From Lutraria lutraria (lineage: Eukaryota; Mollusca; Bivalvia; Venerida; Mactridae), in the NCBI GenBank assembly GCA_964023205.1, contig OZ026851.1:19227528-19291527 (forward strand): a stretch of 64,000 bases of DNA. Reading direction: 5' to 3'. A model generated the notes under the pieces. It was given only the letters and a program-made list of their open reading frames with translations, was not told the origin of the DNA and did not search any database. Of this stretch, positions 12,393 through 25,173 are shown one piece after another. Within the stretch, counting starts at the first letter, position 1; the number at the start of each line of letters is the position of its first letter. The translations under genes and the position numbers were made by a program.

Positions 12393-15375
12393 ATTTGTAT
12401 CATTATATGATGAAAGTATATTATATCAATATTAGGAATTGAAAACATGAACACAAAAAGTCACGTATCTACTTTTTTTAGTCACTCTGCTTTACTAACT
12501 TACATTTTATTTCGGACATTAGTATATATCCGAAATCAATGAAAGTTCGTATCCGAATTTAATGAAAGTTTATGAACGGAATGTTTTTTTTTCAGATAAT
12601 GTGACAACTAAACATTTCATGAATTTGTGTGAACATCGTTAATACACTGACCAATACACGGGATGTCATGTATACAATGTATTTCTAAATAAGAGAAAGG
12701 AATTATATGTTTACGTATCGTCATTATAGTGATATGAAAAAATAAACACGTTGCACTGTTAATGGCACAAAAATAAGACATGTTTTATGTAAATAGTGCT
12801 TCCAAAAGTTCTACGAGTGTTCATAATTTCTTTACTTAATATAAAGACAGGGAAATGTTTCAATAGAAAGTAAAGGAACTTACATCCGTGTTATAGAAGA
12901 CTAGAGGCACGGTACTTTAGGATGAGCGTACTACTAGCATACACCAAATATCATCAAATAAAATAAATCCATATTATTTTAGTAAAATCATCACAAAGAA
13001 AGAATACAAGTGTCTCTGTAAGTCAAGAACTCTAATATTCCACATGTATAATCTACTACACTACACTTCACGCACACATACACACGGACACACACACACT
13101 CAACTCCTGGCTTCACCAGATCAGAACACACAGTCTATGGCGGGCGGTCAGATGCAAGTAAAACAGAATACATGTGGAACCACTTCCTGACCGCTCATGT
13201 CGTTAACCGTAGACAGTTGAGAGATGTCAAGTAATTCTGTTCTATTGATCATGGAGACGATCTAACGACTAATACAAGGTTGATGAATGACCATGTCAGC
13301 AGATCACGACATTGCTCCCCAAATCCAAACTACACTTTTTTGTCTGGGATAAGAATCGAAGATTTATGTTCCAGTAGTGCAATTAGTGAAATACTTCAAT
13401 AATGTATAATTACTTTGTTTCTGCAACCGTTTTTCAAAACACAAATATTGTATAATTTTATCGACGTAGAAAAAACACAATATATAACTATTTACAAATA
13501 TTAGAACAGCTGCTGGCAAACATGTGCTTGTTTTGTATATAGTAAAGTTTTATGGCATCACCACAATATAAATCCGAAATCATTTTTATTTACATAGATA
13601 TGGGCACTAGTTTACCGAGACTTAAGTGTCCACTACACATTGTTAGATAAGCTACATGTCATATCAATGATTATACCAATTATCTCCCTTATACGGTAAT
13701 AATGGCCAATAATCACAAATACGTCCAATCCGTTTTGAATCCTAATAAACTCAATGATACAATCACATCGTATGATATAGTTTAGGAGGTAGTATGATCA
13801 AATGCATGTAAGTCGACGTAGCATAGGATACCGTGACGGAAAAAATGACATTACGAATTATTCTTCAACAATTTGTCACATCTGTCACATTTTCAATTTT
13901 TACAATGTGCGTGACGGGCCTCGCGTTCTTATATTAATTACACGTATAGTTATAATATGATATTGATATAAACGCTAATGTTATCTTTAGGGATTCTGCA
14001 TTAACATACAAAACCAAATAAATCACTATACATAAATGACACAATGCTCCCGGGACATTTCTTGTATTGTCTGGAACCAGTATCAAATGCTTTATATAGT
14101 AACCAGTCGATTTCACACTCGCTCGTCTTCATATGACGCGGGTACCAGTAATAGTCTACTAAAACAGAGCAATTCATTCTCATTGGTCAGTCACAGCAGA
14201 TAAATTGTTTTGATTGGCCAATCGTCTGCAGACTGAAGCATCAGTTATGCAATTAATTCGTTAATTGTTAGTCACGTGGTATGACCTCGCTGTAGCTGAA
14301 CCCAAGAACTCGTTATTTCGCAATAGTTAACAGTCGTGTACATAACAAGCATGTATACTTAATCATTTAAATAATTCATTACAATACACGGATAAAGTTT
14401 TATTAAACAACAGGATTTATTTATGGCGTACATAAACTAACTGCAGGATATAATTTGTTACTTTCCACTGACATTTTGTATAAATAATCAAACAGCAAAT
14501 CGTCGATAATAGAGAAATAAAACATTGCTAATCAGGCATTTTATTTACATTTATTTGTATTAAAATGTCAGAAATATAAAACATGCATTATTCTGGATTG
14601 AGTCATTTCTGTTTGATAACAAATCCTCAGATATGTTATTTTGTCTGGAAGTATTTGAAACATGTGCTAGATCAGGTATATGAACCTGTCAACACAACTT
14701 GTGTCTTTGATGATACTAGTATGCAAATGTCTACATAAACGTTTCTTAGCTAAGTAGCACTTAAACTTAAGCCGCTGCTAAACTTAGTTCGTAAAATATC
14801 ACAAGATAAAATTCCATTAATTGCTCTCTTGTCAAATTTTCATGTAGTTTTAAAACCATGGCTAAGATCGCTGGCATGAGTTTTGATTGAAGTTACGTAA
14901 ATGCTGTTTTGGCCAAATCATGTCTTGGAAACGACGTCATGGTTTTAACGCATTTCAAATATTATGTTCAGCATTATATCTTCTAGCATACTCGGAACAA
15001 AAAAAATCAATTAATAAAAACCAAGATAAAAAAGGTTTTCTGCTATTTGTTGCCTTATATGGAACTTCTAATTAGCTTACTTCGGATTGCCGCTAACCGT
15101 TACAGTGCATCCAATTATAGTATGGAGTGAAATGATTCTATGTGCGTACAATGTATATAAAGAGTAGGCATGCTTATTATTCTATACACAATCAGAGATA
15201 TCGGTAAATATTAGACTGTACAGACACTTACCCATCTAATACAATAAATCGGCTTCTAACGATCACACATTTCTGTGCAAAGTCAATACCGGAATTGATT
15301 CTAGAGAAAGGCAGACATATTCAATAAGCATAAAATAAAACTGAAGGGAGATTAACACACGAAGTGTGATACAAG
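12393..15375. other. AT-rich stretch; CA-rich microsatellite and CCAAT-type motifs
   Basis: A short CA-rich run lies at about 13068-13100. At 14182-14223 two CCAAT-type boxes (ATTGGTCA and the palindrome GATTGGCCAATC) lie about 30 bp apart. That arrangement would suit a promoter, but no gene follows on either strand. I see no coding evidence in the short frames at 13934-14183 and 14887-15075. Confidence 0.35.
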
Positions 15376-16812
15376 AAGGAAGCCAACCTTTATAAGGTTT
15401 GTGAAAAGAATAAATTCACAGCACTCGTGGGTGGTAACCATAATTTTATATATAAGGTTTGTGAAAGAATAAAGGCCTTGCAATGTCCGTGGGCGGAGGT
15501 CACAATATTTGTAAGGTACGTGAAAACAATGAAGTCACAGCGCCCGTGGGAGGAGGTCACCAGTTTTGTAAGGTTCGTGAAAAGAATAAAGTCACAGCGC
15601 CCGTGGGAGGAGGTCACCATATTTGTAAGGTACGTGAAAACAATAAAGTCTCAGCGCCCGTGGGAGGAGGTCACCATATTTGTAAGGTTCGTGAAAACAA
15701 GTCACAGCGCCCGTGGGAGGAGGTCACCATATTTGTAAGGTACGTGAAAACAATAAAGTCTCAGCGCCCGTGGGAGGAGGTCACCATATTTGTAAGGTAC
15801 GTGAAAACAATAAAGTCACAGCGCCCGTGGGAGGAGGTCACCATATTTGTAAGGTACGTGAAAACAATAAAGTCACAGCGCCCGTGGGAGGAGGTCACCA
15901 TATTTGTAAGGTACGTGAAAACAATAAAGTCTCAGCGCCCGTGGGAGGAGGTCACCATATTTGTAAGGTACGTGAAAACAAGTCACAGCGCCCGTGGGAG
16001 GAGGTCACCATATTTGTAAGGTTCGTGAAAACAAGTCACAGCGCCCGTGGGAGGAGGTCACCATATTTGTAAGGTTCGTGAAAACAAGTCACAGCGCCCG
16101 TGGGAGGAGGTCACCATATTTGTAAGGTTCGTGAAAACAAGTCACAGCGCCCGTGGGAGGAGGTCACCATATTTGTAAGGTTCGTGAAAACAAGTCACAG
16201 CGCCCGTGGGAGGAGGTCACCATATTTGTAAGGTACGTGAAAACAATAAAGTCACAGCGCCCGTGGGAGGAGGTCACCATATTTGTAAGGTACGTGAAAA
16301 CAATAAAGTCACAGCGCCCGTGGGAGGAGGTCACCATATTTGTAAGGTACGTGAAAACAATAAAGTCACAGCGCCCGTGGGAGGAGGTCACCATATTTGT
16401 AAGGTTCGTGAAAACAAGTCACAGCGCCCGTGGGAGGAGGTCACCATATTTGTAAGGTACATGAAAACAAGTCACAGCGCCCGTGGGAGGAGGTCACCAT
16501 ATTTGTAAGGTACATGAAAACAAGTCACAGCGCCCGTGGGAGGAGGTCACCATATTTGTAAGGTTCGTGAAAACAAGTCACAGCGCCCGTGGGAGGAGGT
16601 CACCATATTTGTAAGGTACGTGAAAACAAGTCACAGCGCCCGTGGGAGGAGGTCACCATATTTGTAAGGTACATGAAAACAAGTCACAGCGCCCGTGGGA
16701 GGAGGTCACCATATTTGTAAGGTACATGAAAACAAGTCACAGCGCCCGTGGGAGGAGGTCACCATATTTGTAAGTAACATGAAAACAAGTCACAGCGCCC
16801 GTGGGAGGGATG
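15376..16812. repeat. Minisatellite of interleaved 53 and 57 bp units, about 27 copies
   Basis: The landmark CGCCCGTGGGAGGAGGTCAC recurs 24 times from 15541 to 16796, preceded by about three diverged copies from 15376. Units differ by an ATAA-type 4 bp insertion before GTCACAG. Runs of 57 bp units alternate with runs of 53 bp units, and the 3' end (16425 onward) is all 53 bp. Because 57 is divisible by three, runs of long units stay open in several frames and give artificial 19-residue protein repeats. Those frames break at each 53 bp unit. Each unit also contains an AGGTCA half-site. Confidence 0.97.
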
Positions 16813-17348
16813 TAACCATAGCTGTACATATACGATGAGGAAATCAAGACAGTTGTTTGTCTGCCAAATTGTTCAAATAGAACATCACATAGCACGTCAC
16901 TAGAGAATCATTGCTATACAAGGATTTCACTGTGAGGCACATTATTATTAAAGTTATAATGTATGGATGGATTTTAAACGAGTGTTTATTTACATGATTG
17001 TTATATCAGAAAATCTGCTTGTATTGACTTCCCTACGGAACTTATTTTATGAAATATTATTTTATGATTGATGTGTAAGGTTATATTGACGAAAAAAACC
17101 ACATCTGCTTATGAATAAATTCCACAACAGTAAGCAAGCATATGTTTGATAATTTAGTGATAAACCCTTAGCCATTTTCACCCTGACGTCCCCAAATAAA
17201 AATTATGCTAATGAACATATCTGTTAGAATGAGAACATACGAGTATAAATTGTTTGACAAATAAATGTACAAATCAAAAAGAAGGTATAGCTATACAGTA
17301 GAGCAATATTCAGATATTCGTTATCTGTTCAAGCTTACATTTACACAC
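16813..17348. other. Unique AT-rich spacer between two minisatellites
   Basis: This is a 536 bp interval between two arrays. I see no gene, RNA or repeat in it. Confidence 0.5.
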
Positions 17349-18707
17349 AGTAATGTCTACAAGATACACTCAGTAATGTCTACAAGATACATCCAGTAAT
17401 GTCTACAAGATATATCCAGTAATGTCTACAAGATACATACAGTAATGTCTACAAGATACACTCAGTAATGTCAACAAGATACATCCAGTAATGTCTACAA
17501 GATACATACAGTAATGTCTACAAGATACATACAGTAATGTCTACAAGATACACACAGTAATGTCTACAAGATACACACAGTAATGTCTACAAGATACATC
17601 CAGTAATGTCTACAAGATACACACAGTAATGTCTACAAGATACACACAGTAATGTCTACAAGATACACACAGTAATGTCTACAAGATACATACAGTAATG
17701 TCTACAAGATACACACAGTAATGTCTACAAGATACACACAGTAATGTCTACAAGATACACACAGTAATGTCTACAAGATACACACAGTAATGTCTACAAG
17801 ATACACACAGTAATGTCTACAAGATACACACAGTAATGTCTACAAGATACACACAGTAATGTCTACAAGATACACTTAGTAATGTCTACAAGATACACCC
17901 AGTAATGTCTACAAGATACACACAGTAATGTCTAAAAGATACACCCAGTAATGTCTACAAGATACACTTAGTAATGTCTACAAGATACATTCAGTAATGT
18001 CTACAAGATACACACAGTAATGTCTACAAGATACACCCAGTAATGTCTACAAGACACACCCAGTAATGTCTACAAGATACACTTAGTAATGTCTACAAGA
18101 AACACCAAGTAATGTCTAAAAGATACACCCAGTAATGTCTACAAGATACACCCAGTAATGTCTACAAGATACACCCAGTAATGTCTACAAGATACACTCA
18201 GTAATGTCTACAATATACACTTAGTAATGTCTATAAGATACATACAGTAATGTCTACAAGATACACTCCGTAATGTCTACAAGATACACTTAGTAATGTC
18301 TACAAGAAACACCCAGTAATGTCTAAAAGATACACCCAGTAATGTCTAAAAGATACACCCAGTAATGTCTACAAGATACATCCAGTAATGTCTACAAGAT
18401 ACACCCAGTAATGTCTACAAGATACATCCAGTAATGTCTACAAGAAACACCCAGTAATGTCTAAAAGATACACCCAGTAATGTCTACAAGATACACCCAG
18501 TAATGTCTACAAGATACACCCAGTAATGTCTACAAGATACACTTAGTAATGTCTACAAGAAACACCCAGTAATGTCTAAAAGATACACCCAGTAATGTCT
18601 ACAAGATACACCCAGTAATGTCTACAAGATACACTCAGTAATGTCTACACGATACATACAGTAATGTCTACAAGATACACACAGTAATGTCTACAAGATA
18701 CACAGTC
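17349..18707. repeat. 23 bp minisatellite, 59 copies
   Basis: AGTAATGTC recurs in a strict 23 bp register from 17349 to 18683 (1334 bp, exactly 58 intervals), so I infer no net insertion or deletion. The unit is AGTAATGTCTACAAGATAC followed by a variable dinucleotide pair such as ACAC, ACCC, ACTT, ATCC or ATAC. Variants cluster: ACAC units are concentrated at 17560-17870, while ACCC and ACTT units and the AAAAGATAC variant are concentrated at 17870-18640. This suggests successive local amplifications. Confidence 0.97.
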
Positions 18708-19657
18708 CAGCAGACATTGCATGGTGACCTGAAGTAGAATATGGATAAATTGAAGGCTGAAGAAACAGATTTATAACATCTCTGTAGCTATAAAACATGA
18801 ATAAATCATGAAACATTGAATAATTAAGGTATTACGTGCGGTCGTGATCAACGGATGAATTCATTTCTATAATAGGAGTCAAATTTATAACATCGAACTA
18901 CCAGTAAAACTAAACTTTTCCATAAAGATGTGCAACAATGATTGTTTATGAATTAAATCATATTTTATTGATCAATGCAGAATAATAAACATATTATACG
19001 ATGTATAGCTTTGTAATTTCAAGTTTCGATTCGGTTTGCTACTTTCACAATTGTAACATATTATATGAATAGTTTTTATTGTATTAGGGAAGCGAATCTT
19101 ATAAACCATCATACTTGTTCAAATCTGAATTTCTAACCAGTATGAAATCATGATATGAAACTGACAAAAAAAACAGGTGTGGTAGGACTTAATAATGCCC
19201 GTATATGTTTTGTACGTATTCCAGATTTTAGCCCGCCGTTTGAGATTTAATTTGTTTACAAAAAGGGGTTAATAAGCGTACGGAGAGACGAACACAACAT
19301 GAGATAATAAAATACCAGTTACTTCGTACGAGATATTGAATTTACTGGGACGACTCACGAAGGAATTCCTAATTACATTCAATGCGAAACACCTGCAACA
19401 AATAATATTCTTTCTACACCGTGATTTATTATTTATGGAATATCAGACGATATTCTAGCTGTCACCTGTCACCTGACAACAGAAACAACAACAACTACTC
19501 CACGTATAAAACAACAAAGAATCATCAAGAAAAAGTAAAACAAAATACAGCAAGCCGTGCAGACAGAGTGTTTCCCGAACTTTTTAAACCTAATTCACTT
19601 GTTTAAAGACAATTCTCAGCAGATTTCTTATATTATTGATTTGTTTTGTTTATATCA
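18708..19657. other. AT-rich spacer
   Basis: I see no gene. The plus-strand frame at 19421-19606 is short and runs toward the SINE that follows. Confidence 0.45.
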
Positions 19658-19885
19658 AGTTTTACGCCCCTTTTCAATAGTCAAGAGTCACATGAGGCGG
19701 ACAGTACACCTAACCATTGTCCCTGGGAAGAACCAGTACTAGATTTCCATCTTCCGTAAGCAACTGTCTACTTTCTCACATAAAGAGACATGGTGGTTAG
19801 CTGGGCTCAAACCCACAACCCTCTATCAGTGAGAGGTTACAGTGATTTGAAATCAGCGACCTTAACCACTCGACCGCGGAGGCAG
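19658..19885 (-). mobile_element. tRNA-derived SINE, near full length
   Basis: Read on the minus strand, the element opens with a degenerate tRNA-like head. A box-A-like GGTCGAGTGGTTAAGG (complement of 19860-19875) and a box-B-like GGGTTTGAGCCC (complement of 19803-19814) have the spacing of an internal RNA polymerase III promoter. A body and a tail containing TATTGAAAAGGGGCGTAAAA (around 19658-19680) follow. The acceptor and T stems do not pair properly, so it is not a functional tRNA. From memory, tRNA-headed SINEs with a related tail (TGAAATA-TGTTGAAA-GGCGT) are common in bivalves and gastropods. I infer a decayed, inactive copy. Confidence 0.7.
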
Positions 19886-20134
19886 ATCTGATAGTCAGTT
19901 TGTATAAGACATCTGTGATAGTCTAATGTAACCATACTTGAACTAGATTTTGTCATAGTTTTTTTTTCTTTTAATAATTTTGTTTTGGATGTATTGGACT
20001 CCTTTAGCTTAATAGGTCATCCGTCGGTCCCTAGCAGTTGAAAGCACTTTAAAAAAAACGCTATTAAAAGTATGGTTCTTTTATGTTCAAGTCATATGTC
20101 TGTTATTGTTTTATCATAAATATGTTTGTCATGT

Positions 20135-20193
20135 TAAATAAATAAATAAATAAATTAATTAATAAATAATCAATAAATGTCAATAAATAAATA
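20135..20193. repeat. Imperfect TAAA microsatellite
   Basis: This is a run of AAAT/TAAA tetranucleotides with interruptions (TTAATT, AATCAATAAATG). Confidence 0.85.
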
Positions 20194-20483
20194 TTACACA
20201 TGCTATATGTTACAAATCAGGTAGTATATTATGACAATTGTACACAGATCAGATACTGAAACAATATACAAATGTATAGCTTTAATACAACACACGTGAT
20301 CTTAGACATACGACTTTTCTAATTAAGCATTAAATGAACAGTTACTGGAATCTCCCGAATATATCGACCATGATTTTTTATTAAATTTGAAAAATAAATA
20401 TTTTGAAGTTACGCCTTTTACTGACATTGTATTTTGTAAATTAACTAATTGTTGACATATTATTAATACTGGTTGGAATTCAA

Positions 20484-20535
20484 ATCAGGTTAGGTGAACC
20501 GGCCACCGTACGTGACTGAAATATCGTTGAACTGA
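20484..20535 (+). mobile_element. SINE 3' tail fragment
   Basis: The stretch AGGTGAACCGGCCACCGTAC, followed by a TGACTGAAATATCGTTGAAC-type tail, matches the tail at 53399-53465 and the general form of the molluscan SINE tail. No tRNA head is visible upstream, so I read it as a 5'-truncated copy. Confidence 0.5.
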
Positions 20536-21294
20536 TTTGTAATTAGTATTGTTAAATCGATTTTGTTCGCAGGACCTTTGACCCTTTGTACATTTAAATG
20601 TCGTTTATTGGAACAGTAGATGAAACATAACTCCTTTAAAATGGATATAACAATTCCCATAAAAGTGAGTAGAAAATCGATTTTAATGTTAGTAATAAAC
20701 TAATTAACAATATGTCATTATTTGTACTGTTTCTATCATAAACGACCTTACATGCTATTAAGGGAGCTTTGATCCGTGTACAAACAAACAACTAAGCTTA
20801 ATGTTCATTAAATTTCTCTGAACGAACAAAATCTGGAATAAACGTTAAAAGTCTTACCTGAATGGATACATTCAATGAAAAAACGGTTGGCATGGAAACA
20901 TAAAATCAATTTACGGAAATTATCCATTAATGAACAAAGGAAGGATAATTCAGCGAGCTAATCTCAAGTTCATATAAGACACGGTATATCAAAGAAAATA
21001 CTGCACACAAGAACGTCCACAAAAGCTCATATTTTATGCATAACACTTATTTTTTATCGAATAGATCGGAAGCAAAAAGAGTTCAATTCCTTTACAAAAT
21101 TGGACGCTGGCAAACAGCGCCTGAATGACACAGATCAATACGGTAAACAATTAACGCTGCAAGCGCCTCCATGATCAATATAATCTTGATATAAGTGTCC
21201 ACTCGCTCTTCCGAAGAGGAACGGAGAAAATAGAATTTGTCGATGGAACTCTTTGTAAAGAATGTAGTTGAGATCTTCGACGCATTGAGGACTT

Positions 21295-22170
21295 ATTTCT
21301 CCAACATGTATGTTTGAGAACACATTTAAAGCTTATTTCCTCAACATGTATGTTTGAGAACATATTTAAAGCTTATTTCCCCACCATGTATGTTTGAGAA
21401 CACATTTAAAGCTTATTTCCTCAACATGTATGTTTGAGAACATATTTAAAGCTTATTTCCCCACCATGTATGTTTGAGAACACATTTAAAGCTTATTTCC
21501 CCACCATGTATGTTTGAGAACACATTTAAAGCTTATTTCCTCAACAAGTATGTTTGGGAACACATTTAAAGCTTATTTCCTCAACATGTTTGTTTGGGAA
21601 CACATTTCAAGCTTATTTCCTCAATATGTATGTTTGAGAACACATTTAAAGCTTATTACCTAGGCATGTATGTTTGAGAACACATTTAAAGCTTATTTCC
21701 TCAACAAGTATGTTTGGGAACACATTTAAAGCTTATTTCCTCAACATGTTTGTTTGGGAACACATTTAAAGCTTATTTCCTCAATATTATGTATGTTTGA
21801 GAACACATTTAAAGCTTTTTACCTAGGCATGTATGTTTGAGGACACATTTAAAGCTTATTACCTAGGCATGTATGTTTGGGAACACATTTAAAGCTTATT
21901 TCCTCAACATGTATGTTTGAGGACACATTTTAAGCTTATTTCCTCAACATGTATGTTTGAGAACACATTTTAAGCTTATTTCCTCAACATGTATGTTTGA
22001 GAACACATTTTAAGCTTTTTTTCCTCAACATGTATGTTTGAGAACACATTCTAAGCTTATTTCCTCAACATATATGTTTGAGAACACAATTAAATGAGAA
22101 CATATTTTAAGCTTATTTCCTCAACATGTATGTTTGAGAACACATTTAAATGAGAACACATTTAAGCTTA
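21295..22170. repeat. 40 bp minisatellite, about 22 copies, with higher-order structure
   Basis: The unit contains TGTATGTTTGAGAACACATT followed by TAAAGCTTATTTCCTCAACA, and most copies contain a HindIII-type AAGCTT palindrome. Near 21340-21540 two variants (TCAACATG with CATATTT, and CCACCATG with CACATTT) alternate. A four-unit, 160 bp block starting TCAACAAGTA at 21541 recurs at 21701. The 3' end decays, with interruptions such as AATGAGAACA near 22095 and 22150. Confidence 0.95.
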
Positions 22171-23537
22171 GTGTATGTTTGAGGTAATCTACTGATCTGG
22201 GTAGCACTGACATAGGCCTCATGGGCATTTCCTCACGAAAAAAATACACTTTCCGCTACCTTGAATAGTACTTATTCTAATTTCAATGTCCCATGCCATC
22301 AATTAATCGCAATATTCGGATTTCCCGAGTCACAAATCTCACAAAGTACACCCCTCCTTTTTCTGTTTTTAAACCGTAAAGTAGCCACTCGAGTTACTGC
22401 TTCTCTTTTGGCTACTATTTCTATAATTAAAGTTCACAAAAAGCGTCTCTGGAGTATGATCAGACTTGACATCTATCATAAAAGAATCCTCCATTCATTT
22501 GTTATATGATCACAGAAAATTGATTTGTACCGAATTAACACAACGTATGTAAACTGTATTGGACACTCTGAGACACGACTGTCGCGTAATAAAGTATTTC
22601 TATAAACATTGTTGTCATTTTAGCGCTTGGAAATCGATCTGGGTTAAGAAAACGCTTATTAAATTACACTGGTTAAATATTCAGACTTGTTCTCGATATT
22701 CGGTGATGTTTTTCGAGATCTGTATCCTATATTAATGAACCCGACTATGAACAAAGTAATCAGAACACAGTACAGATACATTTAGCGTGTCGTCCATACC
22801 AATTCATGTGTTCAAATGGCTTGTGTTCCGTGCGTAATGTTTCTCAGATTGATTTGGCTGGCAATTATCAGTACGTGATATAAATATTAAAAGACGCGTT
22901 TGCTACAAGTGGAGAGAACACATAAGACAGCTTTAAGAAACATTTTGTGCTGTAAAATGCGTACTAATAAATACAAGTAAGCATAAAACATAAGAACTTG
23001 TTTTTCTGTGACTGATGATATTTGTACGATAAACAAAAGCTTGCTATATAACATACTATAACATTTAGAAAAACGAACACTTAAAATATTCACTCATTTG
23101 ACCCGGGAATTTGGAACAATTTTTTGTGAATCCGTTTTTGTCAGAACGAGGCTATTAATCATGAGCACCTCCAAACTGAAGAGTTATTTCTTCTTGTGCC
23201 GTATTGAGATGTAAATTGGTTTCGTTTTTCTGATCGCTAGAACCATGGTTTGTGAATCACATTGAATTAGATGGCAGGCCAGAGATAGCTAATGGTAGCT
23301 TACACGTTCTCGTCTTTTGTATTTTTTTCTATGCCAGAAATTTTCATTGTTAGAAATTGTTAAGACTCTCTCACTCTTCTCATCCAGTAAGCATGTAACA
23401 CCAGGATTCTGTTCCTTTCCTTAATGGTGACTGTAGAACACTGAGAGTTCAAGGGGTTAATCATGATTTGTTTTGATGAGAAAATACTACGTGAGGTTAT
23501 TTGTTGTTTTTGGAGCTGTAGTACATATATGCCAGTA
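22171..23537. other. Spacer without a recognised gene
   Basis: An 82-codon plus-strand frame at 22261-22509 and a 68-codon minus-strand frame at 22887-23093 show no motif and no coding-like composition. Confidence 0.4.
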
Positions 23538-23690
23538 CAGTGCAACCTCTCTAAAGCAACACCCTTTTGGGAGAAGCAACATTCTAATGTTGAGAGGTGG
23601 TTGCTCTATAGATGTTAGAGTAATAATAGATTGTTGTTGCTGAAGGGAGGTTGTTGCTCAAGAGAGGACCGCCCTGGAGAGGATGTACTG
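23538..23690 (+). mobile_element. pogo/Tigger-like MITE, copy 1 (153 bp)
   Basis: The element opens CAGTGCAACCTCTC and closes with the imperfect complement GAGAGGATGTACTG. It is flanked on both sides by TA (23536-23537 and 23691-23692). TA target duplication and a CAGT terminus fit the Tc1/mariner-pogo class. It has no coding capacity. The interior carries further internal complements (TTGTTGCTCAAGAGAG against CTCTCTAAAGCAAC). Confidence 0.75.
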
Positions 23691-24761
23691 TAAATATACA
23701 TCGAGGTAGGTCATATCATGTTGAACTACAAAGACCATTACACAATTTATGACTCATAAGTTTCAGAACGACTTTCCAGCACAGGATTTAACAAGGCTTA
23801 CGTTTCAGATTACTTATGTCAGTCAACGAATGGCATAAACTGATTGGTCTGCTAAACATCATTTCTGTATTCATATTAACTATATTACTGCCGTCATCTA
23901 AAATCAAATCAGCAAAATGTTTACAGTTTTGCGTAATTAATACAAACAAAACCATACAAAAGCAGTTACTGAAATAGTTCCTAACTTGAGTATAAAACAG
24001 TTCAAAGACTCATTCCGTATAAAGAGTTTCTTTGAATAATCCAAATCACACATACACAAAGTGATTGACTGATTTGATTTGTCCTCAGATGGCGTAATAA
24101 CACACCAAGAACTACTTTTTGTGAAGTGGAATACTTCAGTCCAAGAAACACAAGACGTTTGTTCGTTATCAGAAAATGCAATTTTTCCCGAATTAGCAAA
24201 CAGACCACATATGTGGTCGGAAATGTTATCTCAGAAGAAAAAAAAACAGGATTTATTTGAGAAGTTTGGTATTTGAATACGTCGATTGTTGAATGATTGA
24301 TGACGTCAACTAATAGAGTTTATCTAATAAATTTTTCTGTTTTATCGTTTCTGTTTCTGTCGTAAATTCTACGAAGTAACACAAGAAGGCTTTCATGAAA
24401 ACTGACTTTAATTTTAGAAATATAATACAATATTTATACGTTTATTTTGTAATGATTTGTGATTGTTTGTGAAATAAACTACACTATTGTTTTATAGAAT
24501 GACGCAGCTATAAGGGTCTCCGGTAAATAAAAGTAAATTATCCAAAATAAAACATCCGCACAAAAACCTAGGAAATATCTCTCCGGGGTCTTTTAGATGT
24601 ATTTTAGTGACCCTGATTTATCATATCATTTTTCAATGTCAGAACACTGTAACTTCATATCTTATATCTCTCACGATGACAGTTTTTCCAAATAAACTAA
24701 AGTCAGCATATTTTAAGACAGAATCCACGTTTGAATACCAGTTCTCCTTATTTTGTGTATA
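23691..24761. other. Spacer between two MITE copies
   Basis: It contains one perfect TGACGTCA at 24301-24308 and no recognisable gene. The short frames on both strands at 24002-24276 overlap each other and show no motif. Confidence 0.4.
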
Positions 24762-24922
24762 CAGCGGATCCTCTCCGAAAGCAACACCCTTTTGGAGTAA
24801 CAAAATCATGTTGTTGTTGAGAGGTTGAAGCTCTATGGAGGTTAAATGTACAGCAAAATCATGCAGTGGAAAAACATTGCTGTTGATGCTCAAGAGAAAG
24901 CCGCTCTACAGAGGTTATACTC
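24762..24922 (+). mobile_element. pogo/Tigger-like MITE, copy 2 (degenerate)
   Basis: It aligns by eye with copy 1 in the same orientation, including the block AAGCAACACCCTTTTGG and the later TGATGCTCAAGAGA. The terminal repeat has decayed (CAGCGGATCCTCTCC against GAGGTTATACTC). TA flanks are still present. Overlapping short frames at 24607-24893 are translations of it. Confidence 0.65.
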
Positions 24923-25018
24923 TATGTACTTTTAATACATTGTAATTTTAGTTTTATACTTTGATATAACTTTATAGATAACAAATTGTTCAAAGTGAAC
25001 ACTGGGAGTTATTTATGA

Positions 25019-25031
25019 GGGGGGGGGGGGG
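25019..25031 (+). repeat. Homopolymer of 13 G
   Basis: This G run stands out in AT-rich sequence. A second run of 11 G lies at 32378-32388. The lengths may be inexact if sequencing mis-sized them. Confidence 0.8.
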
Positions 25032-25173
25032 TGCTCGCCTACAGTGTTGATGTGAGTGTTATCATACCGTTTAGTAACGTTTAGAAAGTCACGTTTCTCA
25101 AAATTCACACGACATTCACTTAATATTTCATGTTCTGCAGTCTACACGAATACAAAAAAATAACAACAATCAG

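Larger units (their letters stand above)
19886..21294. other. AT-rich stretch with a microsatellite and a SINE fragment
   Basis: Besides the two small elements listed separately (20135-20193 and 20484-20535), I see nothing that supports a gene. Confidence 0.4.

Noticed and set aside
14182..14223. Promoter with paired CCAAT boxes
   Set aside because: Two boxes are present, but no gene, TATA element or start can be linked to them on either strand.
15427..16508. Open frames of 76-178 codons with 19-residue repeats on both strands
   Set aside because: They lie entirely in the 53/57 bp minisatellite, exist in several frames at once, and end wherever a 53 bp unit occurs.
17349..18707. CRISPR array
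   Set aside because: The 23 bp units are directly adjacent with no unique spacers, and the context is eukaryotic. The same holds for the 31, 35 and 37 bp arrays.
19797..19885. Functional tRNA gene on the minus strand
   Set aside because: The boxes are present, but the acceptor and T stems do not pair and the sequence continues into a SINE body and tail.
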